In this document: piece after piece, positions 32,301 to 34,965 of the stretch
Layout: every line of letters starts with the position of its first letter
Position numbering within the stretch: the first letter of the stretch is position 1
DNA from: Candidatus Dadabacteria bacterium
Lineage (GTDB): Bacteria; Desulfobacterota_D; UBA1144; Nemesobacterales; Nemesobacteraceae
DNA length: 34,965 bases
NCBI GenBank assembly: GCA_028823955.1
Contig: JAPPFE010000047.1
Coordinates: 1-34,965, forward strand
Reading direction: 5' to 3'
Translations under genes and position numbers: made by a program
Notes under the pieces: model-generated
Told to the model about the DNA's origin: nothing
The model's database searches: none
The model's input: only the letters and a program-made list of their open reading frames with translations

Positions 32301-33311
32301 TCACTCCCTCCACGAACACAGCTCACTCACAACCGAACTCTTCACTCCAACTGCCTCCAGCGCCTCGCAGAACACCTCGGCAGGGGTTCTGTAGTCAAGC
32401 ACCCGCCTCGGCCTGGTATTGAGCAACTCTTCCACCCTCTTTACCTCCCGAGGGTCTACCTTGCGTAAGTCCTTAGACTTTGGAAAGAACTCCCGTACCA
32501 GACCGTTTGTATGCTCATTGAGCCCCCTCTCCCACGAATGGTAAGGCGTTGCGAAGTAAAACCCCGCATCAAGCTCCTCAGACACTGTACTGTGCCCGGC
32601 AAATTCTTTGCCGTTGTCCGCCGTTATGGTGTGCACAAGCTCCTTAACCGGCTCAAGACACCTCACCATAGCACTTCCTACATTCTCTGCTGTCTTTTGT
32701 CCTGCCTTGCTTAGAAACGCGAATTTAGAGTGACGGTCCACCAGGGAAACAATTGCTCCAAGATGCCTTGTGCCTGTTATGGTGTCAGCCTCCCAGTCTC
32801 CGACCCTTGTTTTGTCTTCAACTTCCACAGGACGTTTGCTTATGTCCACCCTCCCCGGGATAACACCTCGCCCAGAACCGTCCCTGCCTCTGCGGTTGGG
32901 TTTCTTTCCCCGTCTGCGAAGACTCTTGTGCAGAACTCCTCCTGCCTTTCTGTCCTCCCAGATGTAGTTGTATATCCACTTTGCGCTTACCGAGACCACC
33001 CCGTCACGGTGGAATCTCCCGGATATCTGGTCGGGGCTCCAGTGCTTGTTGACCAGCCGGTCTTCCACCATCGCCCAACGCTCCGGGGTCATCTTGCGGG
33101 GAACTGCTGATGCTTCCCCGCGACGACGCTTCGCCGATTCATCTGCCTGCTTGTATCGGTAACCACGTTTACCGGTGTTACGCCTTATCTCTCGACTGAT
33201 CGTAGAGGGATTGCGTCTGAGGGTTTTGGCAATCTTGCGCCGCAAGCAGTCTTCTTGCAAATAGTGGTGGATCAGGAACCTTTCTTTTGGGGTCAAGTGC
33301 TTATATGACAT
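32301..33311 (-). CDS. IS30-family transposase
   Basis: This 336-residue protein starts with the IS30 helix-turn-helix (YKHLTPKERFLIHHYLQED, then AKTLRRNPSTISREIRRN). The catalytic triad is D176 in GDWEADTITG, D232 in ITADNGKEFAGH and E266 in ERGLNEHTNGLVREFFPK, with the family's DD(33)E spacing. The family length is about 320-350 residues, so it is complete and probably active. AAGGAGG is about 8 nt before the ATG. Confidence 0.96.
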   Translation of the reverse strand: MSYKHLTPKERFLIHHYLQEDCLRRKIAKTLRRNPSTISREIRRNTGKRGYRYKQADESAKRRRGEASAVPRKMTPERWAMVEDRLVNKHWSPDQISGRFHRDGVVSVSAKWIYNYIWEDRKAGGVLHKSLRRRGKKPNRRGRDGSGRGVIPGRVDISKRPVEVEDKTRVGDWEADTITGTRHLGAIVSLVDRHSKFAFLSKAGQKTAENVGSAMVRCLEPVKELVHTITADNGKEFAGHSTVSEELDAGFYFATPYHSWERGLNEHTNGLVREFFPKSKDLRKVDPREVKRVEELLNTRPRRVLDYRTPAEVFCEALEAVGVKSSVVSELCSWRE

Positions 33312-33434
33312 CAGATAACCTCCTTAGTGTGTTAACTTTAGAGATTATCTTTGTTGCTTGGCCCCTTCAAATTGAGGTGTATCCCTCATAAGGACTCAAA
33401 CCCTGATTTTAGGGGTGTTGCACTTCAATGTTCA

Positions 33435-33615
33435 CGGGGCGTTGGAAAAACCTTTTTCACATTAGTAAAAATAAGACCGATTACTTCCTTGACAAGTGCA
33501 CACGGCCCGAGAACCGTTTTTTTTATACGGTAAATGTCCCGAGACGGCGAGTTCATCGCGGAAAGCCCAGAAGAAAAACATGGGGTCAGGTCTTGATAAT
33601 GTCCAGAAGACAATC
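33435..33615. other. Spacer with a GGGTCAGGT motif
   Basis: This 181-bp spacer contains TGGGGTCAGGTCTTG at 33581-33595. A reverse-complement copy of the 9-bp core lies at 34697-34705, so the pair brackets the methyltransferase gene. Similar motifs flank some mobile or REP-associated elements, but no transposase is here. Confidence 0.3.
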
Positions 33616-34434
33616 CTATTTGCGCCCTATAGCCTCTCCCCAGGCAAAAGCCGCAAGCGCTCCGGGGGTGTCCTTCCACTCATCAAGCTCGCGGCGCCAG
33701 CCATCGAACTGCTCCCGGGTGGCAATCCCGTACATCTTGGCCGCCGAAACAGTGGGCGGAGAGAAAAACCAGGTAGTAATGAAACCGTGAAGAAAATCAA
33801 TGTCTTCTTCCGTGCAGAAAGGCTCAAACGAAACGCTCGCGCTTATATCCCGGAAACCGGCCTCGATAAACAGCCGCTTGAGCTCCCTGCCGATCTGAGG
33901 GTTGCCCCCGTTAGCCTCGATAAGCTTCGCGAATGTTTCCCATCCGCCTCTCATCGAAGGCTCAAGAAACGAAGAGTCAACAAACATCTCCCGGCTTGAG
34001 ATGATACCGCCGGGCTTCAGAACCCGACGCACCTCCGCCAGAACGGCCATCGTGTCCGGGGCGTGCATGAGCACGGCGTGGCAGTGCGCGACGTCAAACG
34101 AGTCATCCTCAAAGGGCATATCTGTCACGTCGGCGGTCTGGAATGTCGCGTTTCGGTGTCCGCCGGCCTCCGCGGCGGCCCGTGCGATCTCGATCTGCGA
34201 GGCTTCCATATCGACGCCGAAAAGCTCTCCAGGTTCAATCGCTTCTGCCAGCCCCACCGAAATCGTTCCGGGGCCGCACCCGAAATCAAGAATGCGCATC
34301 CCCGGCTCGAGGTGCGGAAGCAGGTGTGCGGCGCTGCTCCCTGCGTTGCGGCGCCTGAGCAGTTTCTGAAAATCGTCGCTGTATCCCATGGTGTAGGTGG
34401 CAGTGGAAGCATCTTGGGTCTTTTTGCTGTTCAT
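33616..34434 (-). CDS. Class I SAM-dependent methyltransferase (UbiE-like)
   Basis: This 272-residue protein has SAM motif I ILDFGCGPGTISVGLAEAI (about residues 47-65), the acidic loop GVDMEASQIEIA, motif II DSFDVAHCHAVLMHAPD and motif III EVRRVLKPGGIISSRE, as in Methyltransf_11 enzymes. It lacks the GWG sterol-binding signature of the two SMTs, so a sterol role is not implied. The substrate is unknown. GAGGAGG precedes the ATG by about 7 nt. Confidence 0.9.
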   Translation of the reverse strand: MNSKKTQDASTATYTMGYSDDFQKLLRRRNAGSSAAHLLPHLEPGMRILDFGCGPGTISVGLAEAIEPGELFGVDMEASQIEIARAAAEAGGHRNATFQTADVTDMPFEDDSFDVAHCHAVLMHAPDTMAVLAEVRRVLKPGGIISSREMFVDSSFLEPSMRGGWETFAKLIEANGGNPQIGRELKRLFIEAGFRDISASVSFEPFCTEEDIDFLHGFITTWFFSPPTVSAAKMYGIATREQFDGWRRELDEWKDTPGALAAFAWGEAIGRK

Positions 34435-34858
34435 GGATTCCTCCTCGGTGTTCTTGGCAAATCATTATAGACCCCAAGCACCGCATTTAAAAGGCCCGGG
34501 AAACCGGAATTCGGAAAAAACTTGAGCAGGGTCCTCTCCGCCGTCCCTATCTTCCAAACACTCGCCGGGAATATTCCCTTTTGTTGACTATTCTCCCGGG
34601 TCTTTTATCGCCCGTTTAGCTTTAAAGTTCACCACCCCTCAAACATGGTCTGAACCGCGGTCTGCAGGTATTCACTTCCTTTTTTCCGCTTTACACACCT
34701 GACCCTTTCTCCACAACGTGAAATCGTCTTGCGCAGAAGCCCCGGGCTGAACTGAGACTTGACAGTGCACATTCATGTTTGTTAGACTAATCGTACGTAC
34801 CTAGACCGACCGTATGTTCCTAATACGGGAAGTCCGCAATCAAGGGGGAAAGTGCTTC
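34435..34858. other. Spacer before the right-edge gene
   Basis: The left part holds no gene. The second GGGTCAGGT-type motif is at 34697-34705 (reverse complement), and the promoter of the right-edge gene is at 34759-34788. Confidence 0.4.
34759..34788 (+). promoter_or_regulatory. Promoter of the right-edge gene
   Basis: A perfect TTGACA (34759-34764) is 18 nt from TAGACT (34783-34788). The start site would be near 34796, about 64 nt before the ATG at 34860. Confidence 0.5.
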
Positions 34859-34859
34859 C

Positions 34860-34965
34860 ATGAGAAATTCAGTTTATAGAAATAAACCAACTCAACGGGA
34901 GTTTAGTTCTACCCCCCCCCAGTACCTTTCTAAAAGCTTGAATCAAGCAAAAAAAGTTAAATCAA
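34860..34965 (+). CDS. Start of an unrecognised gene with an in-frame poly-C tract
   Basis: The ATG at 34860 is preceded by a promoter and AGGGGGA about 10 nt upstream. The frame stays open to the window end: MRNSVYRNKPTQREFSSTP, then PQYLSKSLNQAKKVKS. A C9 tract (34912-34920) sits at codons 18-21, so slippage would shift the frame after about 18 residues. The part after the tract coincides with the interspersed repeat (copy B). I cannot name the product; it could equally be a short spurious frame. Confidence 0.35.
   Translation, partial: MRNSVYRNKPTQREFSSTPPQYLSKSLNQAKKVKS
34919..34948 (+). repeat. Dyad-containing interspersed repeat, copy B
   Basis: CCAGTACCTTTCTAAAA followed by the dyad GCTTGA-A-TCAAGC (34936-34948). 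It matches copy A (3487-3520) except for one fewer A before the dyad. It directly follows the C9 tract. Confidence 0.6.

Larger units (their letters stand above)
32080..33434 (-). mobile_element. IS30-family insertion sequence
   Basis: Imperfect terminal inverted repeats, 32079-32100 and 33414-33435, match at 18 of 22 positions and share AAGTGCAACAC. Between them is one transposase gene. The element is about 1.35 kb, including an unusually long 200-bp stretch between the transposase stop and the left end that holds a large palindrome. No clear target duplication is visible. Confidence 0.85.

Noticed and set aside
33616-34434. Third sterol methyltransferase
   Set aside because: It lacks the GWG-x-S-x-HF sterol-binding region and the Sterol_MT_C end seen in the other two.

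Overview
The window comes from a Gram-negative bacterium: it carries two outer-membrane beta-barrel proteins, a periplasmic binding protein, an RND-type inner-membrane pump and secreted proteins with Sec signal peptides. I cannot name the lineage. Plant-like leucine-rich repeats, two insertion sequences and several decaying genes suggest a large, plastic genome of an uncultured, perhaps host-associated or marine organism; that is inference only.

Layout. 1-3444: a secreted leucine-rich-repeat protein cut by the left edge, with a poly-G tract inside its promoter, and an outer-membrane barrel protein. About 3545-4981: an IS110-family element whose upstream non-coding end folds like a bridge RNA. 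5281-11199: sterol-type genes, namely a sterol C-24 methyltransferase, a sterol reductase (ERG24/ERG4/DHCR7 family), a GPP34-cytochrome P450 fusion and an overlapping FAD oxidoreductase. 11241-18332: a TPR protein and a signalling block (receiver-PP2C phosphatase, RsbW-like kinase, periplasmic binding protein, sensor histidine kinase, two STAS proteins). 18769-25338: a second sterol methyltransferase interrupted by one in-frame amber codon, an RND/MMPL transporter and two Rieske oxygenases of the cholesterol 7-desaturase/SdmA type, with a tRNA-like sequence and an intrinsic terminator just before the second. 25485-34965: housekeeping and accessory genes (a broken SDR-DUF2867 gene, GST, a small barrel, a luciferase-like oxidoreductase, acpH, htpG), an IS30 element, another methyltransferase, and a partial gene running off the right edge.

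How it may work together. Two SMTs, a sterol-family reductase, a P450, a flavin oxidoreductase, two Rieske oxygenases and an RND pump within 20 kb look like a bacterial sterol modification and transport island. No squalene epoxidase or oxidosqualene cyclase is present, so the ring must be made elsewhere in the genome or acquired from a host. The embedded block reads as one route from a periplasmic ligand through the histidine kinase to the receiver-phosphatase, and so to dephosphorylation of the STAS proteins; its link to sterols rests on position only.
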